Of a stretch of 64,000 bases of DNA, positions 25,622 to 33,882 are shown in pieces. The notes under the pieces are model-generated. The model searched no databases. It saw only the letters and a list, made by a program, of their open reading frames with translations, and was not told where the DNA came from. Position 1 is the first letter of the stretch, and the number at the start of each line of letters is the position of its first letter. The position numbers were made by a program, and so were the translations under genes. This DNA comes from Heteroscillospira sp050943935 (GTDB taxonomy: Bacteria; Bacillota; Clostridia; Oscillospirales; Oscillospiraceae), in assembly GCA_050943935.1 (NCBI GenBank), contig JBMNQC010000011.1:1-64000 (forward strand). The letters run 5' to 3'.

Positions 25622-26575
25622 ATGTCACTTAAAAGCGATATTTTGTCCGAGCTGGAAAAAAACCGGGGCGCCGCTCTCTCCGGGCAGGAGCTGTCGGAAA
25701 AATACGGCGTGTCACGCAGCGCGGTGTGGAAAGCGGTGAACACCCTGAAAAATGAGGGGCACCATATTTCCTCCGCCCCCAAGCTGGGCTACTCCCTTAT
25801 GCAGGAGAGCGATGTGCTCTCGCCTGAGGGGATAAGGGCGGCCCTGCCGGAGAAGCTGCGGGATATGGATATACGGGTGCTGGAGGAGACAGGCTCCACC
25901 AACAACGAGTGCAAGCGGCTTATATCCGGTGGAATAAGCGGCTATACCCTGGTGGCGGCCGAGCGTCAGACTGCGGGAAAGGGCAGGCTGGGGCGCAGCT
26001 TTTTCTCTCCCGAGGGCAGCGTTTATATGAGTCTTGCTTTCCGTGTGGACGCTGAAATAGCCGACGCTGTGAAGCTTACCACCGCCGCCTCCGTGGCCGT
26101 GGCCCGGGCTGTGGAGAGCCTGACGGACTACCGCCCCGCAATAAAATGGGTAAACGATGTGTATCTGGACGGAAAAAAGATTTGCGGCATCCTTACCGAG
26201 GGCGTTACGGATATGGAGTCCGGCAGGGTGAGGCATATGGTAATAGGAATCGGCCTTAACTGCGGATCAGAGCCTTTTCCGCCGGAGCTGCGGGATGTTG
26301 CAGCCAGCATAGACCGGGGAAACGTGAGCCGCAGCCGCTTTATAGCCGCTATTACAACGGAACTGGTAAACTGCATAGAGGGCGCGCCCTTTATGGACGA
26401 CTACCGCGCGCGCAGTTGCGTGCTGGGCAAGCGGATAAAATGTATTAGGAACGGCGCTGTCACTCCTGCCGAGGCTATCGCCATCGACGATGACGGCGCG
26501 CTCATAGTCCGCCTGGAGGACGGCCGGGAGGAGAGGCTGAATACCGGCGAGATCTCCGTGCGTACTGTGGATTAG
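25622..26575 (+). CDS. birA: Bifunctional biotin ligase / biotin operon repressor
   Basis: The 317-aa protein has an N-terminal winged helix (residues 1-65, LSEKYGVSRSAVWKAVNTL) and a biotin protein ligase domain with ETGSTNNECKRL, the biotinyl-AMP loop ERQTAGKGRLGR and KWVNDVYLDGKKICGIL. It attaches biotin to carboxylase subunits and, in bifunctional form, represses biotin genes. No biotin synthesis gene or BirA operator is in the window. ATG follows AATAGGAGTTTATAT. Confidence 0.95.
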   Translation: MSLKSDILSELEKNRGAALSGQELSEKYGVSRSAVWKAVNTLKNEGHHISSAPKLGYSLMQESDVLSPEGIRAALPEKLRDMDIRVLEETGSTNNECKRLISGGISGYTLVAAERQTAGKGRLGRSFFSPEGSVYMSLAFRVDAEIADAVKLTTAASVAVARAVESLTDYRPAIKWVNDVYLDGKKICGILTEGVTDMESGRVRHMVIGIGLNCGSEPFPPELRDVAASIDRGNVSRSRFIAAITTELVNCIEGAPFMDDYRARSCVLGKRIKCIRNGAVTPAEAIAIDDDGALIVRLEDGREERLNTGEISVRTVD

Positions 26576-26591
26576 AAGGGGGCAGTTCAAA

Positions 26592-27812
26592 ATGATGACA
26601 CTCACAGATTTCAAAGCAGCAAGAGAATTTCTGAAACCCATACTGTTGCCCACCAATCTGGTGGCCAGTCCGTATTTCTCTGAGAAAACAGGGGCAAATG
26701 TATATCTAAAGCCCGAGAATATGCAGATAACCGGCGCCTACAAGGTGCGCGGCGCCTGCTTCAAGGTGAGCACCCTTACCGATGAGCAGAAGGCCCGGGG
26801 CCTCGTTACCGCCTCCGCGGGCAACCACGCCCAGGGCGTGGCCTTCGCCGCCAAGACCTTCGGCCTGAAGGCCACCATAGTAATGCCGGAGATGACCCCG
26901 CTGGTGAAGGTGAACAACACCAAGAGCTACGGTGCCAACGTGCTCCTGCAGGGCAGCTGCTTTGACGACTGCGCAGCCATAGCAGCCCAGCTGGCCGAGA
27001 CCGAGGGACTGACCTATGTGCACCCCTTCAACGACCTCACCGTTGCCACCGGCCAGGGCACCATAGCCTATGAGATATTCAAGGACCTGCCGGATGTGGA
27101 CATTATTTTGGTGCCCATAGGCGGAGGCGGTCTGGCCTCCGGCGTGGCCACTCTTACCAAGCTGCTGAACCCCGGCGTGCGTGTCATAGGCGTGGAGCCC
27201 ACGGCGGCGGCCAGCATGAAGGCGGCTGTGGAGGCAGGCCATGTGGTTACCCTGCCCAGCGCCGACACCATAGCCGAGGGCGTGGCTGTGCGCACGGTGG
27301 GCGACAAGGTGCTGCCCTATGTTATGGACAACATAGACGAGATAGTTACTGTGGACGACGATGAGCTGGTCAGCGTTTTCCTGGATATGATGGAAAAGCA
27401 CAAGATGATAGTGGAAAACGCAGGACTCCTTCCCGTAGCCGCCCTGAGCCACATTGACTGTGCGGGTAAAAACGTGGTGAGCATACTCTCCGGCGGCAAC
27501 ATGGATGTGACCACTATGGACAGCCTGGTGGAGCATGGCCTTGTCCAGCGGGGCCGTGTGTTTACCATATCCCTGCAGCTGCGGGACCGCCCCGGCGAGC
27601 TTGCCCGTGTGGCGGGCATCATAGCCAGGCAGAGGGGCAGCGTGCTGAAGCTGGACCACAACCGCCTTATCTCCGTAAACCGCCAGCGGGCGGTGGAACT
27701 GAAAATAACTCTGGAGGCGTTCGGACACAGCCACAAGGAGAAGATAATCAGCGCTCTGATAGCCGAGGGCTACGATGTGCACAATCTCTCCGCCTACGGG
27801 CTTTCGGACTGA
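26592..27812 (+). CDS. ilvA: Threonine ammonia-lyase with C-terminal ACT domain
   Basis: The 406-aa PLP enzyme deaminates threonine to 2-oxobutanoate, the first step to isoleucine or of threonine catabolism. PLP lysine motif is KPENMQITGAYKVRGA, with SAGNHAQGVAFAA and the phosphate-binding GGGGLASG. Residues about 325-406 form one ACT domain (SLQLRDRPGELARVAGIIA), the arrangement of the short IlvA/TdcB-type enzymes common in Clostridia. Two ATG codons in tandem allow either start; GAAGGGGG precedes them. Confidence 0.93.
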   Translation: MMTLTDFKAAREFLKPILLPTNLVASPYFSEKTGANVYLKPENMQITGAYKVRGACFKVSTLTDEQKARGLVTASAGNHAQGVAFAAKTFGLKATIVMPEMTPLVKVNNTKSYGANVLLQGSCFDDCAAIAAQLAETEGLTYVHPFNDLTVATGQGTIAYEIFKDLPDVDIILVPIGGGGLASGVATLTKLLNPGVRVIGVEPTAAASMKAAVEAGHVVTLPSADTIAEGVAVRTVGDKVLPYVMDNIDEIVTVDDDELVSVFLDMMEKHKMIVENAGLLPVAALSHIDCAGKNVVSILSGGNMDVTTMDSLVEHGLVQRGRVFTISLQLRDRPGELARVAGIIARQRGSVLKLDHNRLISVNRQRAVELKITLEAFGHSHKEKIISALIAEGYDVHNLSAYGLSD

Positions 27813-27822
27813 GAGGAGCAAT

Positions 27823-28347
27823 ATGCAGGACATACTGATAGTTGTGGATATGCAGAACGATTTTATTGACGGCGCTCTGGGCACTCCCGAGGCTGTGGAC
27901 ATTGTCCCCAGGGTGGCGGCGAAAATAATCTCCTTCCCCGGACGGGTGATATTCACCAGAGACACCCACGACGACAATTATTTTGATACACAGGAGGGGC
28001 GGCGTCTGCCCGTACGCCATTGCGTGCGCGAAACCCGCGGCTGGCAGATATGCTCCAAGCTGGAGGCTCTGCGCTGTGAGAAAGCTGTGGATAAGCCCAC
28101 GTTTGGCTCTGCCGGGCTTGCGGAAATGCTGCTGCGGGCCGACGGAGAGGAAAAGATAGCCACAATCACCCTGGTTGGCCTGTGTACTGATATCTGCGTT
28201 ATCTCCAACGCCATGATAATCAAGGCGTTTCTCCCGGAGGCGACGGTGAGGGTGGACGCGGCCTGCTGCGCGGGAGTTACTCCGGAAAGCCACCGTACTG
28301 CGCTGAAGGCAATGAAAAACTGTCAGATAGACATTATAAATGAATAA
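27823..28347 (+). CDS. pncA: Nicotinamidase-like cysteine hydrolase
   Basis: The 174-aa isochorismatase-fold enzyme has a catalytic triad that fits Asp9 (VVDMQNDF), Lys91 (VDKPTFG) and Cys125 (GLCTDICV). The metal-site segment DTHDDNYF is present. The likely reaction is nicotinamide to nicotinate, feeding NAD synthesis together with nadE upstream; other amidases share the fold. ATG follows GAGAGGAGC eleven bases after the ilvA stop. A shared bidirectional terminator follows. Confidence 0.8.
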   Translation: MQDILIVVDMQNDFIDGALGTPEAVDIVPRVAAKIISFPGRVIFTRDTHDDNYFDTQEGRRLPVRHCVRETRGWQICSKLEALRCEKAVDKPTFGSAGLAEMLLRADGEEKIATITLVGLCTDICVISNAMIIKAFLPEATVRVDAACCAGVTPESHRTALKAMKNCQIDIINE

Positions 28348-28351
28348 TAAA

Positions 28352-28393
28352 AAAGTCCCGGCGCCGCTTCAAAACGCAGCGCCGGGATATTTT
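28352..28393. terminator. Bidirectional terminator between pncA and the anti-sigma gene
   Basis: Stem CCCGGCGC(C)GC / GC(A)GCGCCGGG, followed by ATATTTTC on the plus strand and TTTTTTATT on the minus strand. Confidence 0.85.
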
Positions 28394-29142
28394 CATTTGG
28401 AGAGGGCCTTGACAAGCTCAATTATTGTTTGCGTATTTCCGCCCGGCACATATGCGAAGCCGTCGAGGCGGCAGACTATGCCGCCGTCCGTCTCCCACAG
28501 CTCGGCAAGGCTGCCGGCGGGAAGCTCCACAGTATAGGCCGGTGTGGTGTCCGGCACCTGGGCGTCAGCCTCCCAGCTCAGATTTTCGAGCAGGGCCTCC
28601 ATATCGGAGCCCTCCTCCGTCATAGCGAGGTTTTCCTCCAGAGCGCCGGGGATATAGCCTGCCCTGTCCGCCAGGGAGAAAGGCATCGGTGTGGGCTGGA
28701 TCAGACTCTTTTCTGCGGTTGCATTTGCGGCCTCGGGCGCCTCGGGTGTGGATTCAGCGACGCAGGACTCAGGCTCGGCAGCGCTGAACTGCCCCATGGC
28801 GGTGGCCATAGCTCCGTCGGCGGCATCGGTCAGGGGAAGAAATCGCACCGCCGCGGAACATACCAGCACAAGACAGGCGGCCAGAGCGCCCCAGCGCCGC
28901 CAGGGAATGACCTTGCGCTGTTTTGGAGCGCGAATGTGCGCCATCACGCCGGCGCTGAAATTCTCCGGCACCGGGGCCGGTTCTCTCAAATTCTCGGACA
29001 TGGCGGAGAAAGCGTCATAGGCTCTGCGGCAGTCCGGACAGGCATAAATGTGCGTCTCAAGCGCCTCGCGCTCGGCGTCTGTCAGCTCACCGTCCAGCAT
29101 GGCGCTGATCATTTCCAAATATTGTTGACAGCTTTGCAACAT
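28393..29142 (-). CDS. Membrane-spanning zinc-finger anti-sigma factor
   Basis: The 249-aa protein opens with an anti-sigma zinc-finger domain (HIYACPDC, with His31, Cys35 and Cys38), has a membrane helix at about residues 82-104, then an extracytoplasmic domain of about 145 residues without a known fold. It starts directly after the ECF sigma stop codon (TGA then ATG), so the pair is translationally coupled. Such proteins hold their sigma factor at the membrane until an envelope signal releases it. Confidence 0.85.
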   Translation of the reverse strand: MLQSCQQYLEMISAMLDGELTDAEREALETHIYACPDCRRAYDAFSAMSENLREPAPVPENFSAGVMAHIRAPKQRKVIPWRRWGALAACLVLVCSAAVRFLPLTDAADGAMATAMGQFSAAEPESCVAESTPEAPEAANATAEKSLIQPTPMPFSLADRAGYIPGALEENLAMTEEGSDMEALLENLSWEADAQVPDTTPAYTVELPAGSLAELWETDGGIVCRLDGFAYVPGGNTQTIIELVKALSK

Positions 29143-29757
29143 TCACACCCCCTTTGCTCTGTTTGACGATGCGTAAGCGGAAAAGTTCCCATCCCGCATC
29201 AAAATATTACAGAGCTTTTTTCTGGCCCGGAAAATACGGGACTTAACCGTCCCCGCCTCCAGAGACAGGGCCGCGGCTATCTCATCATAGCTGAGGCCGC
29301 TCACCTCGCGCAGAAGCAGTATTTCCCGCTGCTCGTCCGGCAGACTCTGCAGGGCCAGATTGAGAGCCTCATGCAGCTCCTTTTTCTCAAACTGGGCGTG
29401 GGGGGCCATGCTCTCGTCCGGTATTTCCAGCTCTATGCTCTCGTCCTCATCCTCGGAGAACCGGCTGAGAGACACAATCTTGCCGCGGCGCCGGGCGCGC
29501 AGAAAGTCCAGACAGATATTGCTGGTGAGGCGGTAGAGCCACACGGAAAATTTGCTGTCGCCCCGGAAGTTCTCCAATGAGCGGTAGGCCCGCAGGAAAG
29601 CGTCCTGAGCTATGTCTCCGGCGTCCTGCTCGTTGCCCACCATGCGCAGAGCAAGATTGTAGACCAGGGTCTGATTTTCAATCACCAGGGCCTCAAAGGC
29701 CTCCGTGTCCCCGCCAAGGACACGGGCGATTATGCGCTTTTCCTCATCGCGTTCCAA
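29143..29757 (-). CDS. ECF-type RNA polymerase sigma factor
   Basis: The 204-aa product contains sigma region 2 (about 20-95: GDIAQDAFLRAYRSLENFRGDSKFSVWLYRL) and region 4 (about 130-185: EQREILLLREVSGLSYDEIAAAL, then GTVKSRIFRARKKL). The TTG start follows GAGGTGACGGAGC and lies six bases after the dusB stop. It directs RNA polymerase to stress or envelope genes under control of the linked anti-sigma factor. Its target promoters are not identifiable here. Confidence 0.92.
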   Translation of the reverse strand: MERDEEKRIIARVLGGDTEAFEALVIENQTLVYNLALRMVGNEQDAGDIAQDAFLRAYRSLENFRGDSKFSVWLYRLTSNICLDFLRARRRGKIVSLSRFSEDEDESIELEIPDESMAPHAQFEKKELHEALNLALQSLPDEQREILLLREVSGLSYDEIAAALSLEAGTVKSRIFRARKKLCNILMRDGNFSAYASSNRAKGV

Positions 29758-29763
29758 GCTCCG

Positions 29764-30735
29764 TCACCTCAATTCGCGCTTTATTCCGGCTGCTATCTGC
29801 CGCAGCTCCTCCAGAGTTTCCGCCTGTACTATCAGGCGCTTGAAATATCCGGCGTGGCTCACGCCCTTGAGATACCAGGCGAAGTGCCGTCTGGCCTCAA
29901 GGCAGGCCACACGCTCGCCCTTGTCCTGAGCGGCCAGCTCCACCTGGCGCATAGCCGTGTCCACCCGCGCTGAAAGCGGCGGCAGGGGCAGTATCTCCCC
30001 GCCCTCCAGCTCCGCCAGAGCCCGGGAAAACAGCCAGGGATTTCCGAAGCTGCCCCGGCCTATCATCACCATGTCCGCCCCGGTGTAGCGCAGAATATGG
30101 GAGGCGTCAGACGGCTCAAACACGTCGCCGTTTGCGGCCACGGGTATGGATACGGCCTTTTTCACGTCCCGGATTATGTCCCAGTCGGCCTTGCCCTCGT
30201 ACATCTGGGCGCGGGTGCGGCCATGCACCGCTATGGCGGCGGCGCCTGCATCTTCGGCCATTTGGGCGAACTCCACGGCGTTCACATTGCCCTTGTCCCA
30301 GCCCTTGCGGAACTTGACCGTCACGGGCACGGGCACAGCCGCGCGCACGGCGCGGATGATGGCCTCGGCAATTTCCGGAGTTTTCATAAGGCCGCTACCC
30401 TCGCCGTTCCCGGCCACCTTCCCAACGGGACAGCCCATGTTTATGTCTATTATGTCCGCTCCGCTCATCTCCAGAGCTATGGCGGCGCCTCTGGCCATGA
30501 AGTCAGGCTCGGAGCCGAAAATCTGCACGGCGGCAGGATGCTCCCCATGGCCCAGCTTCAGCAGGGCGGGGGTCTTTTTGTCTCCGTAACACAGGGCCTT
30601 GGCGCTCACCATCTCGGTGACGGTGAGGGCTGCGCCCTGCTCACGGCAAATCTCGCGGAAGGCCAGGTCGGTGACTCCTGCCATGGGCGCCAGGATAAGA
30701 GGATTTTTGAGTTCGACTGTTCCTATTTTTATCAT
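29764..30735 (-). CDS. dusB: tRNA-dihydrouridine synthase B
   Basis: The 323-aa FMN enzyme reduces uridine in tRNA D-loops. Signature features are APMAGVTDLAFR, INMGCPVGKVAGNGEGSGLM with the catalytic Cys in GCP, and GRTRAQMYEG plus MIGRGSFGNPWLF for FMN binding. It overlaps xth by 4 nt. Full family length. Part of a leftward operon trmB-xth-dusB-sigma-anti-sigma. Confidence 0.95.
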   Translation of the reverse strand: MIKIGTVELKNPLILAPMAGVTDLAFREICREQGAALTVTEMVSAKALCYGDKKTPALLKLGHGEHPAAVQIFGSEPDFMARGAAIALEMSGADIIDINMGCPVGKVAGNGEGSGLMKTPEIAEAIIRAVRAAVPVPVTVKFRKGWDKGNVNAVEFAQMAEDAGAAAIAVHGRTRAQMYEGKADWDIIRDVKKAVSIPVAANGDVFEPSDASHILRYTGADMVMIGRGSFGNPWLFSRALAELEGGEILPLPPLSARVDTAMRQVELAAQDKGERVACLEARRHFAWYLKGVSHAGYFKRLIVQAETLEELRQIAAGIKRELR

Positions 30736-31487
30736 AGGTCTATCTCAAGTCCCACGGGGCAGTGGTCGCTGCCCATGACCTCAGGGCATATGAAAGCAGA
30801 GCTTATCCTGTCCGCCACACGGTCGGAGCAGAGAAAATAGTCTATGCGCCAGCCGGTGTTGTTGGCTCTTGCGTTGCCCCGGTAGCTCCACCAGCTGTAG
30901 GCTCCGGTCACGTCGGGATACAGGCGGCGGAAGGTGTCCGTAAAGCCGGAGGAGAGAAGCTCCGTGAACTTCGCCCGCTCCTCGTCGGAGAAGCCGGGGT
31001 TGCCCCGGTTGGTCTTGGGATTTTTCAGGTCTATCTCCTGATGGGCCACGTTCATATCGCCGCAGACTATGACGGGCTTGAGCTTGTCCAGCTCAAGGAG
31101 GTATTCCCTGAAGGCGTCCTCCCAGCTCATGCGGTAATCCAGACGGCGCAGGCCGTCCTGGGCGTTGGGAGTGTAGACGCAGACCAGATAGCAGTTTTCA
31201 AACTCCAGAGTGACCGCGCGGCCCTCGGTGTCGTGCTCGGCCATGCCAAGATTATACCGGACGCTGAGGGGCTTAACTCGTGTGTATATGGCGGTGCCGG
31301 AGTAGCCCTTCTTCTCGGCGTAGCTCCAGTAGTGCTCATAGCCGGGGAACTCCAGCTCTATCTGCCCGGCCTGGAGCTTGGTCTCCTGCAGGCAGAAAAC
31401 ATCGGCGTCCAGCTCGTTAAAGGTCTCGGCAAAGCCTTTTTTCACCACAGCCCGCAGGCCGTTCACGTTCCAGGATATGAGCTTCAT
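30732..31487 (-). CDS. xth: Exodeoxyribonuclease III (AP endonuclease)
   Basis: The 251-aa product starts MKLISWNVNGLRA, the Xth hallmark. Metal ligand Glu is in LQETKL, and GDMNVAH, DYFLCSDR and SDHCPV supply the remaining catalytic residues. It cuts DNA at abasic sites. It overlaps both trmB (upstream) and dusB (downstream) by 4 nt. Confidence 0.95.
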   Translation of the reverse strand: MKLISWNVNGLRAVVKKGFAETFNELDADVFCLQETKLQAGQIELEFPGYEHYWSYAEKKGYSGTAIYTRVKPLSVRYNLGMAEHDTEGRAVTLEFENCYLVCVYTPNAQDGLRRLDYRMSWEDAFREYLLELDKLKPVIVCGDMNVAHQEIDLKNPKTNRGNPGFSDEERAKFTELLSSGFTDTFRRLYPDVTGAYSWWSYRGNARANNTGWRIDYFLCSDRVADRISSAFICPEVMGSDHCPVGLEIDL

Positions 31488-32134
31488 TCCTTTTCCTCCC
31501 CGGTGTATACGGCCACGCAGCGGTTTATCTTCACGCCCTGCTCGTAGAACTTGCTCTCATAGTCGGTCATGACGCCCACGGGGCCGTTTTCGTGCAGGTC
31601 ACGGGTGACCTCGCTGAGAGTCCAGCCGCTCTTTTCAAAGCTGCGGAGGGAGTACTCAAACAGGGGGTCGTTGTCGGTTTTAAACTCCACCTTTCCGCCG
31701 GGGCGCAGTACCCTGCGGTACAGCTCAAGAAATCCGGGGGCGGTGAGACGGCGGTTGACGTCGCGGTTTCTGGGCCAGGGGTCGCTGAAATTCAGGTATA
31801 TGCCGGAGACCTCGCCGGGGGCGAAAAGCTCGGGCAGCTTCAGCACATCGCAGTCTATGAAGCGCACGTTCTCCAGTCCGCGCTCGCAGGCGCGCTCCAT
31901 GCCCACCACCATGGCGTCGGCGACTTTTTCAACAGCCACCAGCAGTATATCGGGGTTCTGCTCCGCCGTGTCCACGGTGAAGCGGCCCTTGCCGCAGCCC
32001 AGCTCCAGACGCAGCTCCTTATATGCTCCGTCCTCAGGCAGCCAATGGCCGCGCATATCCTCGGGCTGCTTTATCTGAACGCGCGCGCAGCGCTCCATTC
32101 TGGGTATCAGGTTCGGCTTTTTTCTCATTCGCAC
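31484..32134 (-). CDS. trmB: tRNA (guanine-N7)-methyltransferase
   Basis: The 216-aa SAM-dependent enzyme shows LELGCGKGRFTVD (motif I), NFSDPWPRNRDVNRRL (catalytic Asp and substrate loop), and FKTDNDPLFEYS. It makes m7G46 in tRNA variable loops. The assigned start is GTG 32132-32134, with an ATG two codons later; GAGGAG precedes both. It is the first gene of the operon. Confidence 0.94.
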   Translation of the reverse strand: MRMRKKPNLIPRMERCARVQIKQPEDMRGHWLPEDGAYKELRLELGCGKGRFTVDTAEQNPDILLVAVEKVADAMVVGMERACERGLENVRFIDCDVLKLPELFAPGEVSGIYLNFSDPWPRNRDVNRRLTAPGFLELYRRVLRPGGKVEFKTDNDPLFEYSLRSFEKSGWTLSEVTRDLHENGPVGVMTDYESKFYEQGVKINRCVAVYTGEEKE

Positions 32135-32210
32135 AAAATATCACACTCCTCAGGAAATCATACCACAGGAGAAACAAAACTTCAACGCACTCAGGTGCTG
32201 AAAAAAGCTG

Positions 32211-32254
32211 GAAAAATGAAAAAGCACAGGGGGCGGTAAAGCGTCCTCTGTGCT
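32211..32254 (-). terminator. Terminator of the yabPQ-divIC-yabR operon
   Basis: Stem AGCACAGAGGAC/G..CCCCCTGTGCT on the minus strand followed by TTTTTCATTTTTCC. Confidence 0.8.
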
Positions 32255-32275
32255 CTGTTCATTGGAATTATAAGC

Positions 32276-32701
32276 TCAGTCGCGGCGGCGGCGGGTGCTG
32301 CTGCGCCGGTCATAGAGCTTGTTGCCGGACATACGGCTGTCGGATTCCTGCATGAACTGCTTGAGCTTATCCTCAAAGCTGGCCTCCGGGCTTTTTTCCT
32401 CCTGACGGACATAGCCTCCGCGGGGGGCGCTGGGACGGGGGGTGGGGTTTGCTGCGGGCCTGGGCCGTTCCTCAGCCTTCTTTATGGAAAGGTTTATCTT
32501 CCCGTCAGGGCTGATGCCTATCACCTTTACCTTAACGGCCTGGCCGTCCTGAACATAATCGCGTACCTCGCTGACATAGGTATTTGCAATTTCAGAGATG
32601 TGCACAAGGCCGCTTTTGCCCTCGGGCAGCGCTACAAAAGCGCCGAATTTGGTGATACCGGTCACCTTACCTTCGAGAATTGCTCCAACTTCCAGCTGCA
32701 T
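32276..32701 (-). CDS. yabR: S1-domain RNA-binding protein (YabR-like)
   Basis: The 141-aa protein has one S1 domain at residues 1-72 (GKVTGITKFGAFVALPEGKSGLVHIS), then a Pro/Arg-rich, probably disordered tail ending RRSSTRRRRD. Position just after divIC matches the yabP-yabQ-divIC-yabR order of Bacillus subtilis, where YabR is a ribosome- or RNA-associated polyribonucleotide-binding-like protein. Exact role unknown. Confidence 0.88.
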   Translation of the reverse strand: MQLEVGAILEGKVTGITKFGAFVALPEGKSGLVHISEIANTYVSEVRDYVQDGQAVKVKVIGISPDGKINLSIKKAEERPRPAANPTPRPSAPRGGYVRQEEKSPEASFEDKLKQFMQESDSRMSGNKLYDRRSSTRRRRD

Positions 32702-32741
32702 TAGGGGAATATCCTCCTGTCTATTGTCTTTGACGTATAAG

Positions 32742-33005
32742 TTATGGCGCCAGGAGGATGAGCTTTTCCCCCCGGCGAACCATTTTAAGCTCGTTTCTGG
32801 CCGCCGATTCTATATCCGCGCTGTCGAAAGCGGATTCATTAAGAGCGCTTATGCGGCTTTGCAGACGCAGTACTTCTTCCGCGGCTGCGTCCCGCGAGTC
32901 CTTTGCGCTGTATATCCTGCCCGTGAGCGTCACGAGGCTCAGCAGGGCGTACACCGCCGCCGCCAGCAGAAGCAGTTTTGCCGTCATATCTGTTTTGTGT
33001 GCCAT
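32742..33005 (-). CDS. divIC: DivIC/FtsB-family septum formation protein
   Basis: The 87-aa product has a short cytoplasmic N-terminus, one membrane helix (about residues 8-26) and a coiled coil (residues 30-58, SAKDSRDAAAEEVLRLQSRI), followed by the short C-terminal segment ELKMVRRGEKLILL typical of the family. DivIC acts with FtsL and DivIB in the divisome. ATG 33003-33005 follows GGGGGAGGAATGTCTGT. The first 167 nt lie inside the annotated 3' end of yabQ in another frame. Confidence 0.82.
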   Translation of the reverse strand: MAHKTDMTAKLLLLAAAVYALLSLVTLTGRIYSAKDSRDAAAEEVLRLQSRISALNESAFDSADIESAARNELKMVRRGEKLILLAP

Positions 33006-33474
33006 ACAGACATTCCTCCCCCGAAAATTTAGTGTCCCGGGGGTTTTCTCTCGCCGGAAGCGCGCCAACGTTGTGTTTTATTCTAAACCATTTCCGAGGA
33101 TATTGGAAGAGCTTTTTGAAAAAAAACACAAATTTTTTTACTGCTTTTTTCACAGGAGCCAGGGGAAGAGCCGCAAGTGCCAGCGCTCCGATTAGCACAG
33201 GCAGTACAAAGGGTGTGACACAGCCGAGATACAGCCCCGTGCCCAGAGCGCAGAACAGAGCCATGAATATGCGCAGCTGCCCGTCGCCAAGGCTCATGCC
33301 CAGATAGAACAGAGCGCAGAGGGCACACAGGCAGAAGATAAAGTCCGCCGGGGCGCTCTTCACTCCCAGACTTCGGCGCAGAGCGCGCAGCAGGTCATAG
33401 GCAACTCCCAGCACGGCGCCGAACAGCACAGAGCTGAGCGCCTGGGTAAGCTGTGTCAGAGCATATATCTCCAT
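32839..33474 (-). CDS. yabQ: Spore cortex protein YabQ, with 3' overlap into divIC
   Basis: The frame encodes 211 aa. The first 140 residues are a membrane protein with about five helices (MEIYALTQLTQALSSVLFGA, DFIFCLCALCALFYLGMSLG), matching YabQ, which is needed for spore cortex formation. The last 55 residues (from about NPRDTKF) come from reading through divIC in a different frame and look non-natural (Gly/Arg/Ala-rich). A frameshift or early stop lost in this sequence, or a true long overlap, would both explain it. ATG overlaps the yabP stop (TAATG). Confidence 0.75.
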   Translation of the reverse strand: MEIYALTQLTQALSSVLFGAVLGVAYDLLRALRRSLGVKSAPADFIFCLCALCALFYLGMSLGDGQLRIFMALFCALGTGLYLGCVTPFVLPVLIGALALAALPLAPVKKAVKKFVFFFKKLFQYPRKWFRIKHNVGALPARENPRDTKFSGEECLYGTQNRYDGKTASAGGGGVRPAEPRDAHGQDIQRKGLAGRSRGRSTASAKPHKRS

Positions 33475-33758
33475 TAGTGGAAGATGCGCGCCCAGAGACT
33501 GCGGCTGGGGGCCACCTCCTCATAGCATAAATCGGTAATAAGGCCCTGAACGGCTACGTCGCCGGTGTCAAGGCTCAGACGGTCAATTTTCAGCTCCGAA
33601 CCTCTTACTACAAGATTGCCGCACACCGTGGACATAACCACCTCGTTCTCGTCAAAACTGGCCACATCCTCCACGCCGGACACAGTCAGCTTTCCCCTGT
33701 CCTCCATAATGATATTATGGGTTTTCTTCAGACTTCTGCTCTTTTCCTCATAGGCCAT
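33474..33758 (-). CDS. yabP: Sporulation protein YabP
   Basis: The 94-aa YabP/YqfC-family protein contains KTHNIIMEDRGKLTVSGVEDV and GNLVVRGSELKIDRLSLDTG, the conserved core. It is needed for spore coat or cortex assembly in the mother cell. ATG follows CGAGGAGGGTTAAGC. It leads the yabP-yabQ-divIC-yabR operon. Confidence 0.9.
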   Translation of the reverse strand: MAYEEKSRSLKKTHNIIMEDRGKLTVSGVEDVASFDENEVVMSTVCGNLVVRGSELKIDRLSLDTGDVAVQGLITDLCYEEVAPSRSLWARIFH

Positions 33759-33787
33759 TGCTTAACCCTCCTCGGTTTTTTTATACA

Positions 33788-33816
33788 GATATATGCACCC
33801 AAAGTTAGGGACATAC
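33788..33816 (-). promoter_or_regulatory. Candidate sigma-E-like sporulation promoter for yabP
   Basis: Minus strand GTATGTC (plus 33810-33816), 14-base spacer, CATATATC (plus 33788-33795). This partly fits the mother-cell sigma-E pattern (GTATATT / CATACAAT) and lies about 30 bases before the yabP start. Two mismatches in the -35 and three in the -10 keep it tentative. Confidence 0.4.
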
Positions 33817-33847
33817 CCGGCAAAATCGCAAAAATGGAAAAATACAC

Positions 33848-33876
33848 TTGACAAAGCGGGGGCTTTTGATTATTAT
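33848..33876 (+). promoter_or_regulatory. Promoter of the T-box operon
   Basis: TTGACA (33848-33853), 17-base spacer, TATTAT (33871-33876); transcription would begin near 33883. Confidence 0.8.
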
Positions 33877-33882
33877 ACAAGG

